Shown here piece by piece: positions 34,910 through 47,400 of a stretch of DNA of 64,000 nucleotides (position 1 is the first letter of the stretch; every line of letters starts with the position of its first letter). Source of the DNA: Membranipora membranacea (Eukaryota > Bryozoa > Gymnolaemata > Cheilostomatida > Membraniporidae). The position numbers and the translations under genes are program-made. The stretch covers positions 1,550,001-1,614,000 of the forward strand of contig OU612067.1 of assembly GCA_914767715.1 (NCBI GenBank), given 5' to 3'. Under the pieces are notes generated by a model. The model was not told the DNA's origin. It did not search any database and saw only the letters and a program-made list of their open reading frames with translations.

Positions 34910-37900
34910 TTGACTAACATTATGGAGTGTATTATTCACTATGAGAAAGTAGATGAAGCAGCCGAGAGTGTTGTTTTGTCAGCCTCAAAGCTTGCTGAAC
35001 TCAAATATGTGGCTAAAGAGTGGGTGAAAACTGGGAAAGAGCCGGAATGCTTCATTGCCAAAAATCTATTGACAATGACAATGGATGAATGTAGTACCTA
35101 TAAATACCATCGTCTTTGTATGTTCAGATTTTCTAAATCCAAGCTAGAAAGAGCCAAGGAAAGTGCCATGAAGAGAAAGGTATGTATAGAACATGCTCAT
35201 GATTCAGGATTTACTCTCAAGGTATTAATTGATGACCACGGTGCTGTATGGAAGACCACCTTGTGTTGCTTTGTTTGAACCGATATGAGACTTTGTGTGA
35301 CGTTGCTCTCAGTCAGAGATAGTGTTTGGGCCAAGAAGATCATTCTGTGATAAATAAGAGAGTTCTATCAAGGAGTAAAAGACTTTTACTCCTTGATAGA
35401 ACTCTATTATTTATCACAGAATGATCACAACACTGAATTAAATCATAGTTGGAAAATCTGAGATGCCTTCAATTTTTTTCAGTCTTGATTGATTGACCCT
35501 TGTGTGAAAAACGGACTGGGCCGTGTACACAACAGGGTGTAGTTAGCTTGCTCCGAGTCTAGTCTGATGAGCGAGAGGGCTTTTATATTTAGTTTAGGGT
35601 TCTATTTAGTTTAGCACTGAAAGCCATCGCTCGAATGATGAATCATTATATAACCCACAGAAGGGTCTCAAAGATAGGCTGATACACAATACACTGATCT
35701 ACTATAGGCTGATACACAATACACTGTTGCGATAAATTCTGATGGTCATCAATGAACGATATCAATTAATTTCCTGACAAAATGTAATACACACACTGTT
35801 TATCTACTCATGAGCTTAATTCACTAGACGTAGTCACGAGTGTTAACTTAAATTTAATTCAAGATTATTATAATACACAGTCTATTTAATTCATCACAAG
35901 TTATATATATTGCAACTTTTGATATCTGTTTATGATCTATTACATGAAAGCGCCGACAAGGCCGTCTACAAGTGCGTGAAGTTTGGATTGCCTTTGAATA
36001 CACAGTTGTGACTACTAAAGAGTCAAGCGGCTTTGATTACCAATTATTTGTGTCAACCAGACAGGCATAAAACTAATCTGTTTAGACTAAGACTATTTAT
36101 TTAATTACCCTGACCATTTAATTCAATTGAGACAAAATACACATATAAAATATTTATATAAGGTTAAAAATATTAAAAGGCGTTCTGAATATTCTAACCT
36201 GACTGTCTTTGCACTCTTATCCTTGGTTATATGCCAGAATGCCAGATGAGTGCTGATTTAAACACTGATCGCACAGATAAGTTGGTATACCTCCGAATTA
36301 CACAACAATACAATATATTATATGATACAATCAATTATTTTACTTCACAATCTAAGACATTGCTAAAATAGGACAACGGTCCTGTTGCTTTGCTGTCTTA
36401 ATACTAACTCCTTAAAATGATACCGTAAAGGACGACGGTCCTGTTGCTACTGCTTGAAGCTGTGGCTGCTGCATATCTTTATTGGTGTGTTCAATGGTGT
36501 ATACATGATGCAGCTTTGTCAGGCAGTTTCACTTTGATGATGATATAATTGTTGTGCAAGCAGGTAGTTTCACTTTGATGATATAAGTGGCAGGCAAGGT
36601 GTAGCTGGTGCAAGTATTATTGAAGTTGGTGGTGACTTGTAGTTATATTCTCTTTCTTCTTGTAGTGTGTGTAGTGTGTAGTATGATATTATTTCAATTC
36701 TCGTTCATCGCATCATATATAGCAGAAGGCAGAGACGCAATAATAAGCTGATGCTAAAATAGAAATCTCCGCAAACCAAGGTTAATTTACAGTTGTAATA
36801 AAACACCATTAAGTGTTGTTTTTTTTCTAAATAAAATCCTATCTACTGATAGGCTGTTAATAATTCTGTGTACTTTTAATTTCAACGTTAGTTTCACAAT
36901 AAAATCCCAACACCTTAAAATTCAACTATAATGTAAAATCATTAATATTTATAAGATTATGGATTTAGATATGGATATGGATTTATGGACTTATGGATTG
37001 TACCATCACCTCTTGTTCAAAATGAGGTTTAAAGGAAGATGATGTTGTGTGTCTCATTTTTTTTGTCACGTTTAAAAACGTCAGCAACTTTCACCACCCT
37101 AGCTTCTTTTCCATGGATCAAGCCCAGTTACTTGCATGCAGTTGGAAGCGTTCGCTTAGATCTCTCAAAAAAAAACTTTAGTAATACTAAGATCTCTGTA
37201 TATTATGCTTTTATCATGGTAGCGACTACCCTCAGAGATGGTGATGCAAACATTTTCTCTGGTTGAGCTATCACCGCAGAAATTTGTTATTGTCGGTTTA
37301 TCATGGTAGCGACTACCCTCAGAGATGGTGATGAAAACATTCTCTCTGATTGAGCTATCACCGCAGAAAGTTGCTATTGTTGGTTTTTTTTGCCATTCCT
37401 TCGGTACAGTAATTCTGTCTGGTATTTATCCTGTCTGATAACGCATCTCAAGAAATATATCAATTTGTTTATAGTACTGGTGCATGCTTTAAAAATTGTC
37501 ACCCTGACACTTGTAATTGCTACTCATTAACCCTGCTCTAATAATTTCCTGTTTTTAAGAATGAGGATGGAGCCAATTTGCCGAGCCCAAAGAAACTCAG
37601 GTCTTCAGAACCGAGTACTAGTAAGCCTCAGACATTCTCTTCTACCTGTGTCATATGTAATAAGGAGAAGTACAAAAACCGCAAGAAACTACCGACCTCT
37701 AGAGCTGAGACTTTAGATGCTGGTAAGTACAATAAACTGCTACATCATAATCTCAGGTTTTATTCTGCCTTCTGCAGACTCTGTAGGGTTGAATTGTTGA
37801 TTAATTGAGGGAACTTTTTCAATTACATGTGTTGTATGATCTAAGCTGCATCAATCATAACTATCTGGAGATGAATGATATATCAGTGAGAGAGCCAGCT

Positions 37901-39439
37901 TTCAAAAATATTATCCTTCTATTTAGGGGGTTTACTTCCTGCCGCAGAAGCCAAGAATGACACAAAGCTGTTGTCAAGTTTTCAGTTAGGAGATCCTGTT
38001 GCCCATGAAATGAGATATCATCGTGCATGCCACAAGAATTATATCGCAACTGTTACGAACCAGCTCAGGTAAAAACTATAAAATCTGTTTGCCACTTATC
38101 ATTGTCATTTGTCTGGCTCAACATTATGTGTCTTACATTCCTATGCTGTCCCTCTTTGAAAATTGTTAACAAGTTCACTTGGGCGTAGAGATGAGTTCAT
38201 ATGAAGTGCTGTAAAATTGTTATACCAATTGTTTTAGATCTAAATCAAAAGCTCGCTTTGTGAGATCTGCATCATGGCGACAACTTGAGGACCTGGTTAG
38301 CTCAAAGATAGAGCGCGAGAAGGGTTCTTACACTGTATCTGATTTACTTGGCTTATATAATAAACTACGTAGAGATAACAGAGAAGATGAGACCAGGTAA
38401 GACTATGATATATATTTATATATACTAGTATCCCACAATGCAATTTCCTGGAATTCCCAGTGAGATCAGGGCGATAAAATCTTGCGAGACTGGGGTTCCC
38501 AGGTTGAAGTTGCATTGTGCAAGCATTATCAACCTGCGGTTTTGAGAACACTCAAATGCATTGATCAAACTTTGGCCTTGTTAGATTAGGATTAATAAAA
38601 AAAAATGAAAAGTTATGTCGAAATCTTTTTCTTCCTCGGACTTACATGTATTGTGCTTTAAGACAAAAATATCATCTTTTTACAGCCGAAAAGCTTTTGT
38701 CTACCGCCTGAAGAGAGAGTTTAAAGGCCGCCTTAGTTTTCATCAAGCCTCTGATCCCTCTCATGGTGATATAGTGACGAGCAGCAATGCAGTTTTGACT
38801 GATTTAGTGACTGATACATCAGTACTCACAAACACATCCAGCCTCTTGAGCGAGGTCGACACTGCCAGCTCATGTGATGAGGAAATCCCTTTCAATAGTG
38901 TAACCCAATCCAATCAATATCAACTCAATCAGGCAGCAATTTCACTCCGTTTGTATATAGATCAAACCAAAAAAGTCGAGATCCCCTGGCCACCTACTGC
39001 AGACAGCCTTAACGCTGAGGCCTGTGTCGAATTTGTTCCGCCACCACTATTTAATTTTCTAGCTATGACGACAGGTCATGCTGATGTGGTCTGTGACTGG
39101 AACACCTACTATAATTTGGATGCCTCTGTTCGCCTAAAAATTCTCAGCTTAGCCCAAGACATTGTACAGCTAAGCTCCAAAGGTGCTGCTGTTACTCCAA
39201 AGTCTTTAGCCATCGGCCTAACAGTGAGGCATATGACTGGGTCTAAATTGCTAGCCAAACTTATTCATGGAGTTGGTCATTCTTGCAGCTATGACTCAAT
39301 TATTAGGCTCGAAACAGCACTTGCTTTGAAGCAAGCTGCAAATACAGCTTTCAGAGAGAACAGTCTTGATGAGGAGGAGGAGGAGGAGGAGGAGGAGGCT
39401 GGCGGAGACGAGGATGATGAGGATGAGGAAAATGAGTGA
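34910..39439 (+). CDS. Transposon-borne zinc-motif protein, 495 aa, five exons
   Basis: Exons: 34910-35179, 37560-37722, 37927-38068, 38238-38396, 38686-39439. Phases and GT-AG sites agree and there is no internal stop. The protein has an N-terminal region with MECIIHYEKVDE, a putative zinc site (CVIC at 120-123 with YHRACHK at 175-181), a basic helical stretch, a domain with PWPPTADSLN and LAIGLTVRHMTGSKL, and an acidic Glu/Asp tail. The last domain resembles multi-copy uncharacterised proteins I recall from many invertebrate genomes. In those the chain usually continues past this point, so the acidic tail may replace a lost C-terminal part. A DNA-binding or transposition role is inference only. 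It is fully enclosed by the TIR element. Confidence 0.75.
35338..35426. repeat. Long near-perfect hairpin in intron 1 of the transposon gene
   Basis: Arms of about 44 bp (GATCATTCTGTGATAAATA to AGGAGTAAAAG and the complement) meet with almost no loop. In RNA it would form a long duplex. Confidence 0.9.
37212..37385. repeat. Tandem duplication of about 88 bp
   Basis: Two adjacent copies begin TTATCATGGTAGCGACTACC and run through CTGATTGAGCTATCACCGCAGAAA or a close variant. They lie in intron 1 of the transposon gene. Confidence 0.8.
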
Positions 39440-39527
39440 CCAAATAATAAAAGTTCTTGTTGACTGTAACAAAAAATACTACAATTTTCACTAACTAAAA
39501 GTGATTTTGTGAAAAATTTGTGAGATG

Positions 39528-40440
39528 CTGCCGCTGACAATGACTGATACAACCGGGTACACCCTTATTTGTTAATTCAGCGCCCTTTTTTACCCTAGAA
39601 ACATTTATGTTCTCTGTTGGCTGTATCGAACACTAAAATATTCACTAACTTAAAGCTCTTTATTGAATAATTTGGGATATGCTGTCATATACTGCCACGC
39701 TGCCGCTGATGATGACCACTATAACCGGGAACACCCTCATTTTTGGATTCAGCACACTTTTTTACACTAGAAGCATATTAATCTTGTTCTCTGTTGACCG
39801 TTGACTGTATCAAACACTACCATTTTAACTAGCTAAATGAGAATTTGTAAAAGATGTGGCATATGCTGCCGCGCTGCCGCTGACAATGACCAATACAACT
39901 GGGTACACCCTCATTTTTGGACTCAGCACACTTTTTTACCCTAGAAACAGATATATTCTTGTTCTCTGTTGGCTGTAACAAACACTACAATCTTTACTAA
40001 CTAAATGCGATTTATTGAAAATTTGTGATATGCTGCCATATACTGCCACGCTGCCGCTGACGATGACTGCTACAACTGGGTACACCCTCATTTTTGGATT
40101 CAGCACACTTTTTTACTCTAGAAACATATTATTCTTGTTCTCTGTTGACCGTTGACTGTATCAAACACTACAATTTTAACTAACTAAATGAGAATTTGTA
40201 AAAGATGTGGCATATGCTGCCGCGCTGCTGCTGACAATGACCAATACAACCGGGTACACCCTCATTTTTGGATTCAGCACACTTTTTTACCCTAGAAACA
40301 GATATATTCTTGTTCTCTGTTGGCTGTAACAAACACTACAATCTTTACTAACTAAATGCGATTTATTGAAAATTTGTGATATGCTGCCATATACTGCCAC
40401 GCTGCCGCTGACGATGACCGCTACAACCGGGTACACCCTC
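39528..40440. repeat. Satellite array inside the TIR element, dimeric higher-order pattern
   Basis: Six units of about 175 bp start at roughly 39528, 39701, 39876, 40052, 40227 and 40402, each with GCTGCCGCTGA followed by GGGTACACCC. Units 3 and 5, and units 4 and 6, are more alike than neighbours, so the array grew as 350-bp dimers. The same word occurs in the TIRs and in the 1.57-kb element in opposite orientation, so the array looks like an extension of the inverted repeat. Confidence 0.85.
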
Positions 40441-40552
40441 ATTTTTGGATTCATCACACTTTTTTACCTAGAAACACTTGTTTTTTTCCTGCCATCAAAA
40501 ATTGTCGTGCCATTTTTTTTAGAGCACTTAGAGCTAGGCTGCTTCTGGCCTA

Positions 40553-41402
40553 ATGGTGGAATCTTCAGTAAATTGACATTAATTGTGCTTTGTGTGGCCG
40601 CAAAATTATCAACAAAAGCATTCCATATTGAATTTAAAAAGTTGGACTGGACCCAAAGACTCATGGGCACGCAGACCGTGGAATAAAGTAAAACTAAGTG
40701 TACCCAGCACATCAGTAAGTGAGATAATGACAAACACTTCACTGAATAACTGATATTAGTGATCTCTGGCTGTCACACCCTGCCTGAGTCTTCCTTGAGG
40801 TGTTCTCTGTCAAGTTGAGTTTAATTAGCTATGTACTCTTGGTAATAAGCCACTTAACAGCAGCTACCTGTCTAGGATGGCTGAATGATAGACAGCCAAT
40901 CATGATATATGAACCATTTGCAGCAAAGGATTCATATCTCATAGCGAAACTTGCATTGATACTGAGCTGAGGTAGGAAGCTAAACTAAGGTCATATCATG
41001 AAGGACATTTCCTTCAGCTGTCATTCACTTTTTTTTAATATAGTTAGAGCTATTGACACTTACATGAGTTGATGTACGCTGGGTTGTGTCATGTTGATAT
41101 TACATCCTGGTGTTGCGTTATAGTGAGGACTGAAAAGTACCTGTTTCTCATTGGTCAATGTCACATCAAACATAGCAGACAAGCTGTGAAGTGACAGGTG
41201 GCTATAATGGTAGTGCTGGTGTTTACGTTACAGCACAGTTTCGCTCTGTCAAGAGGATATTATAGATCATACAACATCATCATAAACACATCACTATCCG
41301 AGTCTACAGTGAGAAACAGGCTACCTGTCTTGTCTCACAATCAGGGCACCTGCTACAGACGGAGGAGAAAACTCACACATTCACACCACACGTACAGTTA
41401 TA
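40553..41402. other. Upstream region of the intact UPF0489 gene
   Basis: 40921-41017 is a second copy of 31072-31166. An inverted CCAAT box (ATTGGTCA) lies near 41151-41158, about 250 bp before the chosen ATG. No TATA box is evident. Confidence 0.4.
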
Positions 41403-44400
41403 ATGCCCATGATGGGGCGAGCGCCAGTAGGCAAGTTTATAGTACGAGTGCTTCTTCTGATGTCTGTGCTGGCTGTATTCACATTAGTTATTATTAAGTC
41501 ATACTTGTACACCTATCATGGAGGTATTAATGATTTACCCTATGAAAATAGACAGGTCGGCCAGCCAGTGTATCAGAAAGTCAGACCCCCAGCTGAGAAC
41601 AGTAAACAAGAGAGGAGAACTCTCGATGTCACCATTGTAGATGAACATCATGAAGGTAAGCATCACCTTTATATCCACTGGTGTTAGATGCGCCAGGCAA
41701 GAGGGCAACGTGTCCGAAATTTTTGATGGAATGCGTTTTGCCGAGTTATTAGTTTGATACATAGACTTGATATACTCATAGTATATTAATTATACTCTGC
41801 TTCATCACATCTACTTGAGAACTCTACAGTATATAATGTGAGCCACTTATTTACTATGACTTAATCATATATACTTTATAGTGCTGCCGTACTGGTTCAG
41901 ACATGCTAATAATGAATATGAAGGAGGTACAAAGAAGACACAAGGAGGCTATACTGTGGTAGGCTGTATATATCTGTGCTGTCTCAATCATTGTTTCCCG
42001 TCATACATACATTTTTTCTACATTACTATCACTCAAGAATCATGATAGTTTCTAGGTTATGCATTATGTAACTGACGCTGTTAAAAATGCTGTCAGAAGT
42101 TTACCCTGGATTGAAAAACCCTTCAATCTGTCCCTGCCAAACTGTGTTTAGTTTGCCTTATGCATCCGATACAATACATATTATAAAGCTCAATATGAGG
42201 CTGACTTGTGTCCCCTCACCAATAAACTAATTAGGGTACTTCCCTCGTCAGTGTCAAGGATTGCGTTTATAATATGTTTTTGTAGTTAAAAAAACTGAAA
42301 CTGCCAACTGATAAATAATGCTAAAAATTGACCCAGCATATGTCATATCAGGCACGTTTTAGAAATAGAGGTTGATAACGTCAAACATACACATTACAAT
42401 ATGCCACCTCAATGATGAATTATCAATATATGCTATAATGCCATTTCCTGTAGTCAAATTTTCACCTTGATTCACAGTTTCATATAGACGGACACAGTGA
42501 TTTCGGTCTTATGGGTTATTATGATGGTCTGCCAGCGTTTAGATGGCCAAAGAAGGAAGAAGATATCCTTCGTCTTATGCAGAGAAATGATGTATTTATA
42601 ATGGTAAGAAACTGACCATATCCATAGTGGTCACCTGATGTAACAACGTTTATCTTTGATAGGTCTTTATTGGCTGCACCTATTGTTGTTTTTAAGGATT
42701 CTCTAGTATTTTAGAGTTTAACAGCCCTGTGATAGCTCGTGCTTGTAATAGCCATGGAAATAAAAGTGACAGATCAAATTCAATTCTAAACAATTGTGTA
42801 TGACTTAACATATACTTCATAGGCAGGTATTGGGACAGGCGTGATAGGCAGGTTTATATGGGTGTGGCCTGAGTGGGTACGTAACGACACGGTACCAGAT
42901 TTTGGTGACCATACTTCGGCAATACTTAATCTCGGCATATTTAACTTCAAAGATAACAGTACGGTACAAACAAGACAAGGCATGTGTATGTGTGCTATAG
43001 ATGTAAGTATGAATGTATTTATCTGGTCAAGTAGATATGTAGATTACATAAGCCTACCATAATATGCATAGAGTCACCAGACTCGGAATTCTTGATAATT
43101 TAAAACATGGATCGAACATTGAACTTGAACGAATTCTGTCCGTTCTCACAACTTGCACAAACTACCCACCAGCCAAATCCCTAGATACCAAGCTAAGGCA
43201 CCTCCACATGGTCCCTCACTATATACTTTAAGTCAAGGAGTAATTAGGAATACAACAAAGTTGTATTTCTTTTGTTTTAGTTGAGTTTATTATTATTATT
43301 ATTATTAGGAATACAACAAAGTTGTATTCCTTTTACTTTAGTAGGGTTTATTATTATTTTTTTTATTATTATTATTGCAACACTTTTTAAGCTTTTATAA
43401 GTCAAGAACTACCAGGCAGAATTGGATGTTACTTGGTCACAACATAGTTGCATATGTCTAGATGAGAAATTACGAAATGAGTTTTTGAATTGTTATGTAA
43501 CACTCGCTAATTAGACTAATTAGTGAAGGAGGTTTTGCCGCTTTTATCAATCATACCTTGATTATACCAAAATAAAGTCTTCTATAAGTCAAGAACTACT
43601 TGGCAGATTCTAATGATACTTGGTCACAACATAGTCCTATGGGTCAAGATGAAAAAATGCTTGGACAATTTTTGAATTGTTATGCAATTTCTTTGCTAAT
43701 TACACTAATTAGTGGAGGATGTTTTTCGTTTTTCTTTTGGTGATATCTTTAAAACAAATCATGCGACTGAGTTTAAACTTGGGATATGGGGGTTTAGACT
43801 TATACCGAATCTTATGAAATCATCAATTTTCATGTCACATGACCCGATATACAAAATGGCCGCCATAAACAGTGAATTGCTGCCGATTAACAGTTCTTAT
43901 CATGCGATTAAGTTAAAACTTGGGATATGGGGGTTTTGACATACACCGAATCTTATGACATCATCATTTTTGATGTCATGTGACCCGAATCCAATATGGC
44001 CACCATGAACAGGAACTGGATGCCGATTAACAGTTCTTATCATGCGATTGAGTTAAAACTTCGCCTCTGAGGGTTATAACATATGCCGAATCTGATGACA
44101 TAATCATTTTTGATGTCATGTGACCCGAATCCAATATGGCAACCATGAACAGGAAGTGACTGCCGATTAACAGTTCTTATCATGCGATTGAGTTGAGGCT
44201 TGGGATAAGGGGGTTTCGGCATATACCGAGTCTTATGACATCATCAATTATGATGTCACATGACCTCGATAATCAAATATATTGGTTGTATTCCTTTATA
44301 TTTGCTTGCAAATATTCTTACCGTTTCTAGTTATTAGGAATACAACAAAGTTGTATTTCTTTTGTTTTGGTTGGATTTATTATTATTATTATTATTATTT

Positions 44401-47400
44401 TTGCAACACTTTTGTCGCATCTATAAGTCAAGAACTACCAGGCAGAATTGGATGGAACTTTGTCATAAGATAGTTCCATATGTCTAGATGAGAAATTACT
44501 AAATGAGTTTTTGAATCGTTATGTAATACTTGCTAATTACACTAATTAGTGAAGGAGGTTTTGCCTTTTTTAACGTTTTTACCCAATTTCATTCTGCTAT
44601 ATGTCAATAACTACTTGGCAGAATTCGATGATATATGGTCACAACATAGTCCGATTTGTCAAGATGAGAAATTGCAAAACAAAATTTTGAAATGTTATGT
44701 AATATATGCTAATTACACTAATTAGTGAAGGATGTTTTTTCGATTTTCTTTTGGTGATATCTTGAGAACAAATCATGCGATTGAGTTGAAACTTAGGATA
44801 CAGAGGTTATGATACAACATACAGTGGTGCGCGTACCACTGCACAACACACAGGTCTTCAGCTAGAAACCATGAGTCAAACGCTGTTTCGAGGCCTTCTC
44901 TAGTACAACCTCCTCATGGCCGGCCCCAGCAGCATGAAGCCACCCCTGTGTGTTGCTGAGCATCTCAATCAATCTCATCGATCCCTCAGTGCATTTTGTC
45001 AGTTTCGGTGGTTTGACATAATTGGTGTGTTTACGCTGTTGCGCAACCAGGGAGGCTGCCAACTCTTCATTGTTTCAGTGCAACAATGTTCGCCCCATCA
45101 CTCTCATGCTTATACTCTAAGCCAAACCAGTGCAGGGAGGTTTGCTTTCCATCAACTCATCGGCGCAAAGTCGCTATCGTCAAGGCACCCGCCCCTCGTG
45201 CCACTCGTTCGCTACTCAAATTCACCACATTGAGCATAGTACAACTCATACACAAGTCAGAGAGATGACTTGTTTGCGCTACAGCCAGTGGGCTGACTGT
45301 GATTTCCTGTCTCGCTCTGCCTGCCTTTTATGCGAGGGCCAAGCTTTTAATCCTATGTTTGTAAAACCTTAGATCTAACTCAGACTCACTTTGATTTTCA
45401 CTCTGCAGAGATTAAACTACTTTAATTTGAGTATTAAAGGCATAATCTTGCTTAGCCTTCTACCCCAAGCAATTTGCTTATCATCACTTAATCCCCTCAT
45501 TCTAATCCTTACAAGGATTATAACAAAAGGAACTAGAAACGGTAAACATATTTGCAAGCAAATATAAAGGAATACAACCAATAGATTTGAATATCGAGGT
45601 CATGTGACATCACAATTGATGATGTCATAAGACTCGGTATATGCCGAAACCCCCTTATCTTAAGTCTCAACTCAATCGCATGATGAGAACTGCTAATCGG
45701 CAGCAATTGACTCTCTGTGGCGGCCATTTTGGATATCGGGTCATGTGACATTGAAATTGATGATGTCATAAGATTCGGTATAAGTCAAAACCCCCAAATC
45801 CCAAGTTTTAACTCAATCGCATGTTAAGAACTGTAAATCGGCAGGCATTTCCTGTTTTTGGCGGCCATTTTGGATATCGGGTCATGTGACATTAAAATTG
45901 CGATGTCATAAGATTTGGTATATGCCATAACCTCTGTATCCTGAGTTTCAACTCAATCGCATGATTTGTTCTCAAGATATCACCAAAAGAAAATCGAAAA
46001 AACATCCTCCACTAATTAGTGTAATTAGCAAATATTACATAACATTTCAAAATTTCGTTTTGCAATTTCTCATCTTGACATATGGGACTATGTTGTGGCC
46101 ATATATCATCGAATTCTGCCAAGTAGTTCTTGACATATAACAGAATGAAATTGGGTAAAAACGTAAAAAAAGGCAAAACCTCCTTCACTAATTAGTGTTA
46201 TTAGCAAGTATTACATAACATTTTAAAATTTCATTTCGCAATTTCTCATCTAAACATATGGAACTATCTTATGACAAAGTTCCATCCAATTCTGCCTGGT
46301 AGTTCTTGACTTATAGAAGCGACAAAAAGTGTTGCGAGACGAATAATAATAATAATAATAATAAACTCAACTAAAACAAAAGAAATACAACTTTGTTGTA
46401 TTCCTAATTAAATGCTGGCCAACTCCACAAACCAAAGTGAGTGTGTTAAACCCCAGCTTACAAGTAATAGGATTACTTAGCTTTTGTCTTCACACAGTGC
46501 TGTTGCCATATCCATGCAGATGCGCTTTCTGCCTCATGTACTATGCTTTTTGTGGCTTGTTTGAGTGCTCTTCCTGAAAGCCCAACTCTGGTCAGAAATT
46601 TGGTAGCTGATCTAGCCATGAATCCACGGCAGCCAACTTCCACTGCGAATAATTCGCAATTCCAACCTTTGTCTTGGCATTGTGTGACCAGATCTTCGTA
46701 TCTTGTCAGTTTTCTCTCATGCGCATATGAGAGATTTTCTTCCCAAGGCACCGTCAATTCCATCAGTATTAGTGCTTTTTCTTTGTCAGACCAAACAATT
46801 AAGTCTGGTCTTTGGTTCGTGATCACAATATGCTGTGGCATGCTGAGCTGCTCTGTGAGGTCGCATCTCACCTGCCATTCTCCGCTGTTCATCAATCCCT
46901 TTTTGCGCAAAATCTTTTCACGCGCTTCACCACCAGCATTAGCATATTCACACTTCTCCGTGACATATTTACACAACACTTTCAGGACTTGATTATGCCT
47001 ATACGTGTATCTTCCCAGGCTCTGTTGGCAATTCGACAGTATATGTCGAAGTGTGCCCTTAGCCGAGCACTCGGCGCATTTCGAGTTCTCGGTCAAATTC
47101 CAGCGTTCCAGGTTTGCCGGGGTCGGTAGTTGATCATAAGCTGCACCAACCAGAAAGCTGATCCTTTGTGGCTCCATCGACCACAATTCTGTCCATTTGA
47201 GCTGACGCTGCTCAACAGACTCCCAACAAGTCCACCTGCCTTGTTGGGCTTGGCCTACAGCTTGTGTCTGGCGGCGCTCCTCTTCCATCTTGCGCACCTC
47301 ATCAACTACCATCTCCCGTCTAACCTTTGGGCTTTCCTTTGAGAACCACCGGTTTGCTTCCCAGCCGATGCCATGACGTGCAGTTGTCACAGCACCCACA

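Larger units (their letters stand above)
34485..40552 (+). mobile_element. TIR DNA transposon, 6.07 kb, gene-bearing (family T1)
   Basis: The same terminal sequence as the 1.57-kb element (TAGGCCAGAAGCAGC at 34485, complement ending at 40552) shows membership of one family. The TSD is ATG (34482-34484 and 40553-40555), again 3 bp. It carries a five-exon gene (34910-39439) and, between that gene and the right TIR, a satellite array of six units. A 3-bp TSD with long TIRs is compatible with several cut-and-paste superfamilies (PIF/Harbinger, Zator, Academ among others). The superfamily cannot be assigned without a search. Confidence 0.85.

Noticed and set aside
39289-39552. Ser-rich minus-strand open frame
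   Set aside because: Antisense of the GAG-codon acidic tail of the transposon gene.
43712-43939. Open frames in the HINE-like repeat (also 50135-50575)
   Set aside because: The same peptide ([14 protein letters not shown] type) recurs in every 140-bp unit. These are repeat translations, not genes.
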